Shown piece after piece: positions 41,201-50,686 of a stretch of DNA of 64,000 nucleotides. The position numbers and the translations under genes were made by a program. The DNA comes from Candidatus Accumulibacter sp. 66-26 (GTDB lineage: Bacteria; Pseudomonadota; Gammaproteobacteria; Burkholderiales; Rhodocyclaceae): positions 98,384-162,383 of the forward strand of contig MKUH01000013.1 of the NCBI GenBank assembly GCA_001897745.1, in the 5' to 3' direction. Each line of letters starts with the position of its first letter. Within the stretch, counting starts at the first letter, position 1. Under the pieces are notes generated by a model. It did not search any database, was not told the DNA's origin, and worked only from the letters and a program-made list of their open reading frames with translations.

Positions 41201-41357
41201 CCGGATACAGCGCCATGACCTGGATCGTCGGGTAATCGACCTCGGGCAGCGCCGAGATCGGCAGCTGGCGATAGGCGAGCAGGCCGACGAGGAGGATCGC
41301 GACCATCAGCAGCGAGGTCGCGATGGGGCGCAGGATGAAAAGACGCGAAGGGTTCAT
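38286..41357 (-). CDS. mdtB: RND efflux transporter, MdtB type
   Basis: 1023 aa RND exporter, paralogous to the downstream gene. N-terminus [20 protein letters not shown], proton-relay helix [21 protein letters not shown], and [22 protein letters not shown]. It follows the adaptor gene by 18 bases and is expected to assemble with MdtC, the adaptor and the outer membrane factor. Confidence 0.93.
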   Translation of the reverse strand: MNPSRLFILRPIATSLLMVAILLVGLLAYRQLPISALPEVDYPTIQVMALYPGASPEVTTSSITAPLERQFGQMPGLAQMSSTSSAGASVITLRFSLDLSLDVAEQEVQAAINAASNLLPTDLPLPPVYSKVNPADAPILTLAVTSPSLPVPRMHDLVESRVAMKISQIPGVGLVSIAGGRRPAVRIQANPKALAGVGMSLDDLRTAIGNANVNIAKGSFDGALRASTIDANDQLKSAADYAALVVAYSNGAPIRLRDVADVVEDAENARLAAWADRQEAVILNIQRQPGANVIDVADRVKQALPQLRASLPASIDVAVLSDRTVTIRASVDDVQFELLLAIALVVMVIFLFLRNLSATVIPSLAVPLSLVGTFGVMHLIGFSLNNLTLMALTIATGFVVDDAIVMIENIVRYVEAGDPPLEAALKGSRQIGFTIISLTFSLVAVLIPLLFMGDVVGRLFHEFAVTLAVAILISAVVSLTLTPMLCARLLRHVPESEQSRFFRDSGRLFDAAIAHYGRVLEWVLEHQRATLFVAFATLLLTVALYVWIPKGFFPVQDTGLIQATTEAPQSVSFAAMAERQQALAAEVLKDPAVASLSSFIGVDGANPTLNSGRMLIALKPLDERGLSASAVIRRLTEDTRRVPGIALYMQPVQDLSVEDRISRTQYQFMLESPDSEALGLWVPQLVERLRRLPELADVTSDLQDRGLQAYVDIDRDAAGRLGVSVATIDSALYNAFGQRLISTIFTQSNQYRVVLEVKPDFQFGPAALEGIHVPTANGRQIPLSSVARVSERATALAINHVGQFPAATVSFNLAPGTALGEAVTAIKAVEREMAIPASVETSFQGAALAFQSSLSNTLFLIIAAVVTMYIVLGVLYESYIHPITILSTLPSAGVGALLSLWLSGSGLDVIGIIGVILLIGIVKKNAIMMIDFALEAERNEGMPARQAIFQACLLRFRPIMMTTLAALLAALPLMLGSGIGAELRQPLGIAMVGGLLLSQALTLFTTPVIYLAFDRLAQRLKQR

Positions 41358-41375
41358 GGGAGTCGCTCTTCGCGC

Positions 41376-42656
41376 TTAGTTGGCCGCGCCGCCTTCTCCT
41401 CTGGGCGGATGCGCCGGCGGCTTGCCGTCCGCCCGGTGCTTGCCGTGCGCGGCGGCCGGCGGCGCCGCGGCGGCGCGCGTGGCGGGGCTGACCGCCTCCA
41501 CCTTCGCGCCGTCGCGCAGCTTGTCGGCGCCGTCGGTGACGACGCGGGCGCCCGCCGCCAGTGCGCCATCGACCGCGAGCAGCTCGCCGTCCGCCGGCCC
41601 CGCCGCGACCGGTACCGAGGCCACCGTCCCGGCGCCGTCGACGACATAGACGAAGGTGCCCTTGGCGCCGCGCTGGAGCGCCGCGCCGGGAACGATCAGC
41701 GCGTCCTTGCGCGTGCCGAGCAGCAGGCGGACGTTGACGAACTGGTTGGGGAACAGCGCGCTGTCCTCGTTGGCGAACTCGGCCTTCATCTTGATCGTGC
41801 CGGTCGCGGTGTCGACCAGATTGTCGGTGGTGAGCAGGTGGCCAACGGCGAGGCGTTCCTTCTGTTCGCGGTCCCAGGCCTCGACGGCGACGGGATCGCC
41901 GCCGGCGATGCGCCGGTTGAGCGCGGGCAGATAGCTTTCCGGCACCGAAAAGACCAGGGTGATCGGCTGCAGCTGGGCGATCACCGCCAGTCCGTTGGCA
42001 TCGCTGGCGTGGATCTGGTTGCCCGGATCGACCTGCCGCAGGCCGATGCGCCCGCTCGCCGGCGCGACGATGTGCGCGAAGGCGAGCTGCAGCCGGGCGC
42101 TCTCGACCGCGCCCCGGTCCGCCTCCACCGTGCCTTCGTACTGCCCGACGAGGGCCTCCTGCGTATCGAGCTGCTGCTTGGGAATCGAATCCTTGGCCCA
42201 CAGCTCCTTGTAGCGTTCGAGATCGAGGCGGGCGTTCTTCAGCAGCGCCGCGTCCTTCGCCAGCTGGCCGCTGGCCTGCGTCAGCTGGACCTGGAAGGGG
42301 CGCGGATCGAGGTCGGCGAGCGCCTGTCCCTGCGTCACCATCTGGCCCTCGCGGAAATGCAGTTTGATCAGTTCGCCGTCCACCCGGCTGCGCACCGTCA
42401 CCAGATTGCGCGGCACCGCCGTACCCAGCGCGGAAATCCAGATCGGCATGTCGGCGATGCGGACTTCCGCCACGGAAACCGGCTGCGGCCGATTGCCGCC
42501 GCCCGCAACGCCGCCCGGCGCCGGGCTGCGGAAATGGAAAAAAGCCCAGACGCCGAGCGCCGCCGCCAGCAGCAGCAGCGCAAGAATCCATTTCTTGCCG
42601 GCGCCCTTCGCCGCCATCCGCCGCCATCCCGTCCGTTCGTCCGCTTCGTTTTTCAT
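41376..42656 (-). CDS. mdtA: RND efflux periplasmic adaptor, MdtA type
   Basis: 426 aa membrane-fusion protein. One membrane anchor (about residues 22-42), then lipoyl/barrel-sandwich halves VRSRVDGELIKLHFREGQMV and FAHIVAPASGRIGLRQVDPG, a coiled-coil hairpin between them and a C-terminal beta-barrel (VPGAALQRGAKGTFVYVV). The tail after ~390 is Ala/Pro/His-rich. First gene of the four-gene efflux operon. Start at 42656 has a weak ribosome binding site; an ATG at 42617 is possible. Confidence 0.92.
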   Translation of the reverse strand: MKNEADERTGWRRMAAKGAGKKWILALLLLAAALGVWAFFHFRSPAPGGVAGGGNRPQPVSVAEVRIADMPIWISALGTAVPRNLVTVRSRVDGELIKLHFREGQMVTQGQALADLDPRPFQVQLTQASGQLAKDAALLKNARLDLERYKELWAKDSIPKQQLDTQEALVGQYEGTVEADRGAVESARLQLAFAHIVAPASGRIGLRQVDPGNQIHASDANGLAVIAQLQPITLVFSVPESYLPALNRRIAGGDPVAVEAWDREQKERLAVGHLLTTDNLVDTATGTIKMKAEFANEDSALFPNQFVNVRLLLGTRKDALIVPGAALQRGAKGTFVYVVDGAGTVASVPVAAGPADGELLAVDGALAAGARVVTDGADKLRDGAKVEAVSPATRAAAAPPAAAHGKHRADGKPPAHPPRGEGGAAN

Positions 42657-42955
42657 GCGAGTCACTCGGTTATCCGATTTTTCTGAAAGGCCGGCGCGTG
42701 CCCGCGCCCTGCTCCGCACTCCGGGGCGGTTCGCACACGCCGGAGTATCTGCAACGTTTCATCCTACAAGGAAAAAAGTGCGGAAATACTTTCTTACAAA
42801 ACGACATATCTTGAAGGCAATTTTCGCTTGCCGGGAGGGTCAGAATAAGCGACGGGAAGCAAAGGAAAACGACCTCTCGGCGCGCCTGCCGGCGCCGCCG
42901 TGGGCCTTGTCTTCCGGCACGGTTTCGCCGATCGGTTTCGAGAAAGGTGGGCGCC
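42657..42955. other. AT-rich divergent intergenic region
   Basis: 299 bases between the efflux operon and the small envelope-protein genes. The middle (about 42755-42850) is markedly AT-richer than the surroundings and probably holds both promoters, but I cannot place a -35/-10 pair with confidence. Confidence 0.5.
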
Positions 42956-43306
42956 ATGAAAACGCTGAAAATCGCATTAACGGTTCTGCTGCTGAGCCTC
43001 GCCGGAGCGGGCGTCGCCCAGGCGGCGCACGGGCACGGAGGCCATGGCGGCCACGGCGGGCGGGCGCACTTCGGCGTGGTGATCGGAGCCCCGTACTGGA
43101 ATTCCTGGTATTTCCCCGGCTACTACTACCCGCCCTATTACGCCCCCTACTACTATCCGCCGGTGATCGAGCGGACGCCGCCGGTGTACGTCGAGCAGCA
43201 GCCCGCGCCGGCGAACGACTGGTACTACTGCCGCGCGACGAAGGCCTACTACCCCTACGTCAGGACCTGCCCCGAAGGCTGGCTGCGGGTTCCGGCGCAA
43301 CCCTGA
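42956..43306 (+). CDS. Small exported His/Gly/Tyr-rich protein
   Basis: 116 aa. Signal peptide (about 1-23), a HGHGGHGGHGG run that could bind metal, a Tyr/Pro-rich middle (YYYPPYYAPYYYPP) and a C-terminal module YYCRATKAYYPYVRTCPEG. That module, WYYC-x5-YYPYV-x-x-C, recurs in the third gene of this cluster. Ribosome binding site AAAGGTG 8 bases upstream. Function unknown; likely periplasmic or surface. Confidence 0.8.
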   Translation: MKTLKIALTVLLLSLAGAGVAQAAHGHGGHGGHGGRAHFGVVIGAPYWNSWYFPGYYYPPYYAPYYYPPVIERTPPVYVEQQPAPANDWYYCRATKAYYPYVRTCPEGWLRVPAQP

Positions 43307-43327
43307 CCCGGGCAAGGAGACAAGGAC

Positions 43328-43870
43328 ATGAAAACGCCAGTGCTCATCCTCGGGCTTTCCGGACTGCTGCTGATCGGCGGCTGCGCCAGCGTGCCGACCG
43401 GCCCCAGCGTGATGGTCTTGCCGGGCGCGGGAAAATCCTTCGAACAGTTCCGCATGGACGACGCCGAATGCCGGCAGTACGCCTACGCCCAGATCGGCGG
43501 CAACACGGCGGATCGCGCCGCCAGCGATGCGGGCGTGCGTAGCGCCGTCGTCGGCACCGCGGTCGGCGCCGTGGCCGGCGCGGCGATCGGCGGTCGCGGC
43601 GGCGCGGGCGTCGGCGCCGGCACCGGCCTCGTCGTCGGCAGCATGGCCGGTTCCGGGGCCGCGCAGAGTTCCGCATACGGAAGCCAGCGCCACTACGATA
43701 ACGCCTACGTCCAGTGCATGTACGCCAAGGGCGACCGCGTTCCCGTCTCCGGGGCGCTCGCCCAGCCCCACAGCCAGCCGCCGGCGGCGAGCCCGCTGCC
43801 CCCGACGGCGCCGGCCGGCAGCTACCCGCCGCCGCCCCCGGGCAACCCGCCCCCGCCGCCGCCGCGCTGA
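43328..43870 (+). CDS. Glycine-zipper lipoprotein
   Basis: 180 aa. Lipoprotein signal with lipobox IGGC (about residue 19). The core has RMDDAECRQYAYAQI, then a glycine-zipper helix pair (AVVGTAVGAVAGAAIGGRGG, described as GTAVGAVAGAAIGG and AGVGAGTGLVVGS), DNAYVQCMYAKGDRVP, and a Pro-rich tail. Glycine-zipper segments of this kind insert in membranes. Strong ribosome binding site AAGGAG/AAGGA. Confidence 0.85.
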   Translation: MKTPVLILGLSGLLLIGGCASVPTGPSVMVLPGAGKSFEQFRMDDAECRQYAYAQIGGNTADRAASDAGVRSAVVGTAVGAVAGAAIGGRGGAGVGAGTGLVVGSMAGSGAAQSSAYGSQRHYDNAYVQCMYAKGDRVPVSGALAQPHSQPPAASPLPPTAPAGSYPPPPPGNPPPPPPR

Positions 43871-43893
43871 CACGAAAACCGGGAGACGGCGCG

Positions 43894-44394
43894 ATGAACG
43901 CAACGAACAGCATGGCGAGCGTCGGTAACACGGCAAAACTGGCCGCCGCCCTCCTCCTCTTGATCCCTTGCCTCGCCGCGCCGGTCCAGGCCGAGGAGCG
44001 CGGACATGCACGGGAACAGCGCGGAGAATGGCATGGCGAGCAGCGCGGCGAAAGATTCGGAGAGCGGCACGGCGAATGGCACGGCGAATGGCACGGCAAT
44101 ATCGGCCGCTTTCACGAACGCGACCTGGAGCGCTGGCGCGGCGGACGCTGGTACAACGGCAGGCACGACGGGCGTCTGGGCTGGTGGTGGATCGTCGGCG
44201 GCGTCTGGTACTTCTACCCCGGCCGCATCGATCCCTACCCGGACCCGTACCAGCCGCCGCTGAACATCGCGCCGCTGCCGCCTGCAGCGCCGACGTACTG
44301 GTACTACTGCGACGATCCGACCGGCTACTACCCGTACGTTCCGGAATGCCGCTTCAACTGGCGGCCGCAACCGGCGCGGCCCGCTACGCCGTAG
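43894..44394 (+). CDS. Exported protein with HGE repeats and YYPYV module
   Basis: 166 aa. Signal peptide (about 1-33), then short imperfect repeats of the type GEWHGE / GERFGERHGE (residues ~40-70), a Trp/Arg-rich segment (ERWRGGRWYNGRHDGRLGWW) and the C-terminal module WYYCDDPTGYYPYVPEC shared with the first gene of this trio. Ribosome binding site GGGAGA. Function unknown. Confidence 0.78.
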   Translation: MNATNSMASVGNTAKLAAALLLLIPCLAAPVQAEERGHAREQRGEWHGEQRGERFGERHGEWHGEWHGNIGRFHERDLERWRGGRWYNGRHDGRLGWWWIVGGVWYFYPGRIDPYPDPYQPPLNIAPLPPAAPTYWYYCDDPTGYYPYVPECRFNWRPQPARPATP

Positions 44395-44547
44395 CCCGGG
44401 ATGCTCCGCTAAACGCCAGTCGGCCGAACGGAACGGCGGGCGCCGCAGCAAGCAGGCCAGCGACGAAAGCACAGCGAAAAAGCAACCGCAGCAAGCGCGC
44501 GTCCGGCCGCGCACAAGCCTCAGCGCACGCGGCGCGGGATCGGCACA

Positions 44548-45399
44548 TCAAACCAGCAGGCTCTGGCAGGTTTCCTCGAACGCCGCCTCGACTTCGCCGA
44601 GCGCCGACTTGAACTGCACCCAGTCGATGCCGAGACGGTGCCAGGCGACCTCGGCCATCGGCGCCACCAGTTCGTTCGCCTCGCCGGAAAGACCGAGCGC
44701 GTGCGCCGTGAGATCGGCCACATGCACGAGGCCGGCGAGCGAGTCGGCGGTGTATTCCTGCGGCGTATGGTGCCCGGCGATGGCCTCGCGCAGCGCCTGC
44801 GAGAACTTCCAGCGTTCGGCCACCGTCCGCCCGACCAGCGCGTGGTCGAGGCCGAGCACGTCGCGCTCGGCGATTACCGTCGCGCAGTCGTGCTGCGCCC
44901 GGTAGGCCAGCGTCGCCGCGTACTCGCGCGGGAAACAGGTGACCAGCACGAGACGGCCGATGTCGTGCATCAGGCCGGCGGTGAAGGCCAGTTCGGCGTT
45001 CATCCGCGCGCGCACGGCAAGCGCCCGCGCGCACAGGCCGACGCCGACGCAGTGGCGCCAGAAGGCCGCGTGGTTGAAGCCGGCACAGTCGTGCTGCGGA
45101 AAGCTGTTGGTCGCGGCGACCGACATGACCATCGCCCGCACGGCGCGGAAGCCGAGCACGACGACCGCCTCCTGCACGGTGCCGACGCGCGTCTGCAGAC
45201 CGTAGAACGAGGAGTTGGCAATGCGCAGCACGCGCGCCGCGATCGCCTGGTCCTGCGCGATCTTGCGCGCCAGCGCGTCGACATCGACGTCCTCGTGCTC
45301 GAAGGTTTCGAGCACTTCGAGCACGACCACCGGCAGCGCCGGCAGCTGGCGCAGGCCGTCCATCACGCGCGCCAGCGTCAGCGGCGGGAGCGCGCTCAC
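44548..45399 (-). CDS. HDOD domain signalling protein
   Basis: 283 aa. The HDOD domain (about residues 15-215) has LPALPVVVLEVLE, ANSSFYGLQTRVGTVQEAV and a hydrolase-like LMHDIGRLVL segment. HDOD proteins usually act in regulation without proven enzymatic activity. The GTG start at 45399 overlaps the upstream stop (GTGA) and has GGAGAA 8 bases before it; the first in-frame ATG would cut into the domain. Third gene of a signalling operon. Confidence 0.88.
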   Translation of the reverse strand: MSALPPLTLARVMDGLRQLPALPVVVLEVLETFEHEDVDVDALARKIAQDQAIAARVLRIANSSFYGLQTRVGTVQEAVVVLGFRAVRAMVMSVAATNSFPQHDCAGFNHAAFWRHCVGVGLCARALAVRARMNAELAFTAGLMHDIGRLVLVTCFPREYAATLAYRAQHDCATVIAERDVLGLDHALVGRTVAERWKFSQALREAIAGHHTPQEYTADSLAGLVHVADLTAHALGLSGEANELVAPMAEVAWHRLGIDWVQFKSALGEVEAAFEETCQSLLV

Positions 45400-45728
45400 G
45401 GCAGCTTCTCCAGGCGGTAGTCGAGCACGGCCTGGAAGAAGTCGCGCGTCGCGGCGTCGTCGCCGGCTTGGCGGAACAGGTGGCGCAGACGCTGTTCGAC
45501 GGCCTTGCGCATGATCTGGCGCAATTCGGGGTCGGGCGGCGGCGCAGCGGGTTCGGCGCATACGTCGACGGACAGCTCGGCCACCTCGCGCCGGCGCAGA
45601 CCGGCCAGCATGGCGGCGGTGAGCGTCGCGCCCTGCGGCAGGAGCACCCCGCCGGCGGCGTCGCGCAAGGCGTCGGCGAGCACCATGCCCGCCTCCGCCT
45701 GATCGATCGGCAGCATTTTCGCGGCCAT
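45396..45728 (-). CDS. Small protein between GGDEF-EAL hybrid and HDOD genes
   Basis: 110 aa, unnamed. The first 55 residues (LPIDQAEAGMVLADALRDAAG, split: IDQAEAGMVLADAL then GGVLLPQGATLTAAML) resemble the small N-terminal module in front of many HD-GYP proteins, here standing alone. The rest is helical (RKAVEQRLRHLFRQAG). Overlaps both neighbours (TGATG upstream, GTGA downstream), so it should be made together with them. Confidence 0.8.
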   Translation of the reverse strand: MAAKMLPIDQAEAGMVLADALRDAAGGVLLPQGATLTAAMLAGLRRREVAELSVDVCAEPAAPPPDPELRQIMRKAVEQRLRHLFRQAGDDAATRDFFQAVLDYRLEKLP

Positions 45729-48700
45729 CAGTTCGTTTCCTCCGGAATCAGCAGGAGCAGCCGGCCGCGCGCCGGCAGCTGCGCGTCGAGCGGCTTGATC
45801 GTCGCGCGATAGGCCCGGCCGGCCAGTTTGACCGCTTCGCCGCGCCGGCCGGTCTGGCCGGCCTCGAGCACGGCGAGCAGCGCGGCCGGCAGGACTTCGT
45901 CCGAAAACTGGCCGAGTAGCGTCGTCTGCTGCGCGAAGAGGAGGTCGGCCGGCTCGTTGCTCAGAGCCACCAGGCCCTCGTCGTCGATGCCGATCAGCGG
46001 CCACGGGATGTACTGCGTGAACTCCTGCAGCAGGCCGAGCGCCGTGTCGCCGCGCACGCGCAGGTTCTCGTTCTCGCCCTGCAGTCGGCGCAAGGCTTCG
46101 CCCAGGCGCAGCAGCTCGCTGCTCGTATGCTGCGCTTCGTGGCCCAGGCGCTGCCCTTCCTCGATCTGGTCGCGGCTCTGGAAGACGCCCTCCACCGCGC
46201 GCCGCAGCGTGGCTTCGTCGACCGGCAGGTGAAAGCAGCGCTGCACGGTGCCGTCGCCGAACGCCCCGGCGACGCGACCCCAGGAAGCATCGTCGCAGAG
46301 CAGGATGCGCTCGGCGTCCGGCTGCATCGCGGCGGCCGCCCGCAGGCCGTCGACGCCGTCGGTATCGACCCGGGCGACGACGACGTCCACCCGGTGCGCG
46401 GCCAGCACGGCGCGCGCCTGCGCCGCGTCGGGCGCCGCGAAGACGCGGTAGCCGTCGCGTTCGAGCTGCTCGTCGAGCGCCGGCAGCACGGGGCCGACGA
46501 AGAGCATGGCGCGCCGCCGCTCGCCGGCGCGCAGCAGATCGGCGGGCAGGCGCCGGTCCTCGTGCAGCAGCGCTTCCAACCCGGCGGCGGGCAGCGGACG
46601 GCTGAAGTAGTAGCCCTGGATCTGGTCGCAGCGGTTGGCGATCAGCAGCGAGAGCTGGCCTTCGGTCTCGACCCCCTCGGCCACCACCTTCAGCTTGAGA
46701 TGGTGCGCCATGGTGATCACCGCGCGGGTGATCGAGGCGTCGTCCGGATCGGCCGCGATATCCTGCACGAAGGAGCGGTCGACCTTGATCGAGTCGAGCG
46801 GAAAGCGCTTGAGGTAGGACAGGCTCGAATAGCCCGTCCCGAAATCGTCGACCGACAGGCCGACGCCCTTGGCCTTCAGGCGGTTGAGCGTGCGCACGGC
46901 CGACTCGGCGTTGTGCATGAGCACGCTCTCGGTCAGCTCGAGCTCGAGCGCGGCGGCCGGCAGCCCGCTTTCTTCGAGCGCGGCGACCACTTCCTCGACC
47001 AGCAGGTCGGACTGCAGCTGGCGGCCGGATAGATTGACCGCCACGTTCGGCACGGCGAGGCCGGCCGCGCGCCAGGCCTGCGCCTGCGCGCAGGCGGTGC
47101 GCAGCACCCACTGGCCGACCTGGACGATGAGCCCGGTCTCTTCGAGCAGGGGGATGAACTCGGACGGCGGCACCAGCCCGCGCAGCGGATGGTTCCAGCG
47201 GATCAGCGCCTCGACGCCGCAAATGCGCCCGCTCGCGCAGCTCGCCTTGGGCTGGTAGTGGAGGACGAACTCGTCGCGCAGCAGGGCGTGGCGCAGATCG
47301 GTTTCGAGCTGCAGGCGCTCGCGCGCCCGCTCGTTCATCGCCGCCGTGAAGAACTGGTAGTTGTTGCGGCCGACTTCCTTGGCCCGATACATCGCCGTGT
47401 CGGCGTTGCGCAGCAGGGTGTGCAGATCGTCGGCGTCGTCCGGAAAGAGCGTGATGCCGATGCTGGCGGTGACGAAGACGTCCTCGCCTTCGAGCTGGAC
47501 CGGCAGGGTCAGCGCATCGACGATCTTGCGCGCGACGATCGACGCCTGCTGGCCGTCCTCCAGCTCGGGCAGGATCACCGCGAACTCGTCGCCGCCCAGG
47601 CGGCCGACCGTGTCGCTCTCGCGCAGACAGCCCGACAGGCGGCCGGCGATCTGGCGCAGCAGCTCGTCGCCGGCGATGTGGCCGAGCGTGTCGTTGATGC
47701 TCTTGAAGCGGTCGAGGTCGATGAACAGCACGCCGAGCTTCCAGCCGTTGCGCCGCGCCAGCGCCACGGCGCCCGACAGGCGCTCGTAGAAGAGCAGGCG
47801 GTTGGGCAAGGCGGTCAGGCTGTCGTAGTGCGCGAGATGGGTCAGGCGCTGCTGCTGGTCGACGAAGCTGCTGACGTCGTTGGCGACGCCGCCGACGCTG
47901 CGCACGGCCCCGTTCTCGTCGCGGATCGGAAAGGTGCGCACGTGCAGCCAGCGCACGCTGCCGTCCGGGCGCACCGTGCGGAAATCCTCGTTCAGCCCGC
48001 CCAACGCCGCCGCCCGCGCCGCTTCGGCGACCCGCTCGAAATCCTCCGGGTGGACGTGGCGCAGCCAGTCCATGCGGTCCTTGTAGAGATCCTCGACGCG
48101 CCGCCCCCAGATCTGCTCGTAGGCGGCATTGACGTAGACCACCTTGCGCAGTTCGACGTCGATCAGCCAGAAGCACTCGGGAATGTTCGCGGCGAGTTGC
48201 AGGAAACGCTCCTCGCTCTGCTGCAGGGCCGACTCGACGCGGCGCACGGCCTGCGTCGCGACGCGCCCGCCGCGCCGCAGCGCGGCCTGGCGCAGCTCGC
48301 GCTCGACGACCGGCAGCAGGCGCGCGAGATTGCTCTTGTAGATGCAGTCCTGCGCGCCTTCGTCGAGCGTGCAGCTCGCCGTCTCGTCGCCGGGACGGCC
48401 CGAAAAAAGGATCGCCGGCACGTCCGGATCGACGCCGCGCAGGACGGCCAGCGCATCGCCGACGGGCAGGCCGGGCACGGCCCGGGCCAGCAGGACGAGA
48501 TCCCAGGCCTGCTGGCGCAGGGCGTCGCGCAGTTCGGCGGGCGTGTCGACGCGGCGCGCGACGACGTCGAAGCCCCCGCTCTGCAAGGCGCGCTGGAGCA
48601 GCGCCGCATCGTCCGCCGAGGCGTCGATGAAGAGAACGTGCAAAAGGAGCTGCTGCGTGGGTGGCGGTTCCGCCGGCGGGCGCACGGCGTCGGGGGAAGG

Positions 48701-48733
48701 AGTGACCGCTTCTTCTTGCTGGCTGTTATTCAT
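45728..48733 (-). CDS. Hybrid c-di-GMP enzyme: receiver-PAS-GGDEF-EAL-receiver-PAS
   Basis: 1001 aa, cytoplasmic. Order: receiver (about 30-150), PAS/PAC (170-285), GGDEF (300-455; GGDEF intact, RESD inhibitory site), EAL (470-715; EALIRW, LTESVLM, DDFGTGYSSL, AEGVET intact), a second receiver-like domain (730-845) and a PAS-like end (880-990). Both receivers lack the acceptor Asp: DLVLLARAVPG in the first, VVVARVDTDGVDG in the second. Both catalytic domains look active. Start 48733 chosen; a TTG at 48754 is possible. Confidence 0.9.
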   Translation of the reverse strand: MNNSQQEEAVTPSPDAVRPPAEPPPTQQLLLHVLFIDASADDAALLQRALQSGGFDVVARRVDTPAELRDALRQQAWDLVLLARAVPGLPVGDALAVLRGVDPDVPAILFSGRPGDETASCTLDEGAQDCIYKSNLARLLPVVERELRQAALRRGGRVATQAVRRVESALQQSEERFLQLAANIPECFWLIDVELRKVVYVNAAYEQIWGRRVEDLYKDRMDWLRHVHPEDFERVAEAARAAALGGLNEDFRTVRPDGSVRWLHVRTFPIRDENGAVRSVGGVANDVSSFVDQQQRLTHLAHYDSLTALPNRLLFYERLSGAVALARRNGWKLGVLFIDLDRFKSINDTLGHIAGDELLRQIAGRLSGCLRESDTVGRLGGDEFAVILPELEDGQQASIVARKIVDALTLPVQLEGEDVFVTASIGITLFPDDADDLHTLLRNADTAMYRAKEVGRNNYQFFTAAMNERARERLQLETDLRHALLRDEFVLHYQPKASCASGRICGVEALIRWNHPLRGLVPPSEFIPLLEETGLIVQVGQWVLRTACAQAQAWRAAGLAVPNVAVNLSGRQLQSDLLVEEVVAALEESGLPAAALELELTESVLMHNAESAVRTLNRLKAKGVGLSVDDFGTGYSSLSYLKRFPLDSIKVDRSFVQDIAADPDDASITRAVITMAHHLKLKVVAEGVETEGQLSLLIANRCDQIQGYYFSRPLPAAGLEALLHEDRRLPADLLRAGERRRAMLFVGPVLPALDEQLERDGYRVFAAPDAAQARAVLAAHRVDVVVARVDTDGVDGLRAAAAMQPDAERILLCDDASWGRVAGAFGDGTVQRCFHLPVDEATLRRAVEGVFQSRDQIEEGQRLGHEAQHTSSELLRLGEALRRLQGENENLRVRGDTALGLLQEFTQYIPWPLIGIDDEGLVALSNEPADLLFAQQTTLLGQFSDEVLPAALLAVLEAGQTGRRGEAVKLAGRAYRATIKPLDAQLPARGRLLLLIPEETN

Positions 48734-48765
48734 CGGCAGTCTGTGAAGCGCCAAGGGGAGTCCAA

Positions 48766-48793
48766 ACCATACTATTCCATACGTATGCGTAAA
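48766..48793 (-). promoter_or_regulatory. Candidate promoter with CATACGTATG palindrome
   Basis: On the minus strand TTTACG and TATGGT are 16 bases apart, about 33 bases upstream of the GGDEF-EAL start. The spacer contains the perfect 10-base palindrome CATACGTATG (48778-48787), a possible repressor site. Confidence 0.35.
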
Positions 48794-48904
48794 TCCAGCG
48801 CTGACGCGGCCTGCGGGGCAATTGTGCGGCGGCGCGCAAGGCGCTGGCGGGATGCTTCGGAGAGGCGCGCGACGGCCGGCGGGCAGCGGCGACCGGCAAC
48901 GGCC

Positions 48905-49519
48905 TCATACGCCGGACAGCGGCCAGCGACCGATGCGGGTATAGCTCGCTTCCGGGCCGCCGATCGCCGAGCGGACGAGGACGAACTCGGCGGCGGACCA
49001 GACGATGGCCGGAAAGGCGGCGCCGCCCGGCGGCAGCGGCACCGTGCCGGAGGCGTCGCCGGTCCCCGGCGCGCTGGACAGTTCGGCCTTGCGCAGCAGC
49101 GTCACGTGCGGCACGAAGGGCCGCGCCTCCAGTCCGAAACCGGCAGCGCGCAGGGCATCGCCGAGCGTCGCGGCAAGCCGCTGCAGTTCGTCCGGAACGC
49201 CGTCCGGCGCGCAGCCGGCCCAGACCAGGCGCTGGCGCCGCCAGAAGCCGAGCCGTTCGAGCCGCAGGCTGAACGGCGCCGCCGCGACGCGCGCGGCGAC
49301 TTCGCACAAGCGCGCGATTTCGCTTTCGGGCACGTTGCCGAGGAAGGCCAGCGTCAGGTGCAGCGTCTCGCGCCGCATGACGCGCCCGCCGGCCGCTCCG
49401 GCGCAGCGCACGGCCTGCGCGTGCAGTCGCTCGGCGACCTCGGCCGGCGGCCACAGCGCGAAGAAAAGGCGCGCGACGGGCGGGCGCGGCGCGGCCCCGG
49501 GTTCAGTCGGCGCCGTCAT
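48905..49519 (-). CDS. thpR: RNA 2',3'-cyclic phosphodiesterase (2H family)
   Basis: 204 aa enzyme opening 2',3'-cyclic phosphates at RNA ends (formerly called 2'-5' RNA ligase). The two HxTx catalytic motifs are [10 protein letters not shown] (about residue 53) and [10 protein letters not shown] (about residue 137). N-terminus RLFFALWPP is typical. It overlaps ispF by 17 bases. Confidence 0.92.
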   Translation of the reverse strand: MTAPTEPGAAPRPPVARLFFALWPPAEVAERLHAQAVRCAGAAGGRVMRRETLHLTLAFLGNVPESEIARLCEVAARVAAAPFSLRLERLGFWRRQRLVWAGCAPDGVPDELQRLAATLGDALRAAGFGLEARPFVPHVTLLRKAELSSAPGTGDASGTVPLPPGGAAFPAIVWSAAEFVLVRSAIGGPEASYTRIGRWPLSGV

Positions 49520-49988
49520 TGACGATGAGCGCCACGGCCTCGGCCGAAATGCCCTCGCCGCGACCGGCGAAGCCCAGACGCTCGGCGGTTTTCGCCTTGA
49601 CGTTGACGCAGCCTTCGGCGACCTGCAAGTCGGCGGCGATGTGGGCGACCATCTGCGGAATCCACGGCGCCATCTTCGGCGCCTGCGCGACGATCGTCGC
49701 GTCGACGTTGCCGACCCGCCAGCCGGCCTGCGCCAGCAAGGCCACCGTGGCGCGCAGCAGAACGCGGCTGTCGGCGCCGCGGTAGCGCACGTCGGTGTCC
49801 GGGAAATGGCGGCCGATATCGCCGAGCGCAGCGGCGCCGAGCAGCGCGTCGGTGAGCGCGTGCAGCAGCACGTCGGCGTCGGAATGGCCGAGCAGACCGG
49901 CGCTGTGCGGGATGTGCACGCCGCCGACGATCAGCTTGCGCCCCGGCACCAGCGCGTGGATGTCGCAGCCCTGGCCGATGCGGATCAT
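49503..49988 (-). CDS. ispF: 2-C-methyl-D-erythritol 2,4-cyclodiphosphate synthase IspF
   Basis: Fifth step of the MEP isoprenoid pathway, 161 aa. Metal ligands in GQGCDIHAL (Asp, His) and [12 protein letters not shown], with [13 protein letters not shown] and [16 protein letters not shown] also present. The ATG at 49988 overlaps the ispD stop by four bases (ATGA). Confidence 0.97.
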   Translation of the reverse strand: MIRIGQGCDIHALVPGRKLIVGGVHIPHSAGLLGHSDADVLLHALTDALLGAAALGDIGRHFPDTDVRYRGADSRVLLRATVALLAQAGWRVGNVDATIVAQAPKMAPWIPQMVAHIAADLQVAEGCVNVKAKTAERLGFAGRGEGISAEAVALIVNDGAD

Positions 49989-50686
49989 TCGCTTTCCCCT
50001 TCCGTTTTTCCTTGCAGAATCAGTTCCGCCAGACGCAGATCGGCGGGATAGGTGACCTTCAGATTGCTCGCGTCGCCGCGCACCAGCTTCGGTTTGAGGC
50101 CCAGCGCCTCGATCGCGCCGGCCTCGTCGGTGACGCCGGCCTGCCCGGCCAGCGCGCGCCGCAGCACGCCGTAGCGGAACATCTGTGGCGTCTGCGCCTG
50201 CCACAGCCCGTCGCGCGCCTCGGTGGCGGCGACGCGCTGTTCGCCGTCGGCGCGCTTCAGGGTGTCGGCCACCGGCACGGCGAGCAGGCCGCCGACCGGA
50301 TCGTCGGCCAGCTCGTCGCACAGCGCGGCGAGCATCGCCTGCGAGATGCACGGACGCGCGGCGTCGTGCACCAGCATCCAGTCGTCGTCGGCGGCCGCCG
50401 TCTGCGCCGCGTTGAGCCCGTTGGCGACGCTCTGCGCGCGCGTCGCGCCGCCGCAGAACACCGTCTCCAGCTTGGCGCCGAGTTCGCGCCAGTCGTAGTC
50501 GCCCCACCAGCCGTCGTCCGGCGAGAGGACGACCCAGACGCGGTCGATGCGCGGGCAGCGGCAGAGCGCGGCGAGCGTGTGGTAGATGAGCGGCCGGCCG
50601 GCGAGCGGCAGGTACTGTTTCGGCATTTCGGCGCCGAAGCGCGATCCGCTGCCGGCGGCGGGGACGATTGCGTAGTGGCGTGGCAT
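49985..50686 (-). CDS. ispD: 2-C-methyl-D-erythritol 4-phosphate cytidylyltransferase IspD
   Basis: Third step of the MEP pathway, 233 aa. CTP-binding [19 protein letters not shown], then [10 protein letters not shown] and [17 protein letters not shown]. First gene of ispD-ispF-thpR. In many betaproteobacteria ispDF sits beside mfd; here mfd lies about 9 kb away. Confidence 0.97.
   Translation of the reverse strand: MPRHYAIVPAAGSGSRFGAEMPKQYLPLAGRPLIYHTLAALCRCPRIDRVWVVLSPDDGWWGDYDWRELGAKLETVFCGGATRAQSVANGLNAAQTAAADDDWMLVHDAARPCISQAMLAALCDELADDPVGGLLAVPVADTLKRADGEQRVAATEARDGLWQAQTPQMFRYGVLRRALAGQAGVTDEAGAIEALGLKPKLVRGDASNLKVTYPADLRLAELILQGKTEGESE

Noticed and set aside
35188..41357. Two adjacent RND transporter genes as a recent tandem duplication
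   Set aside because: The proteins differ throughout, and the paired arrangement is the normal mdtB-mdtC type of system.
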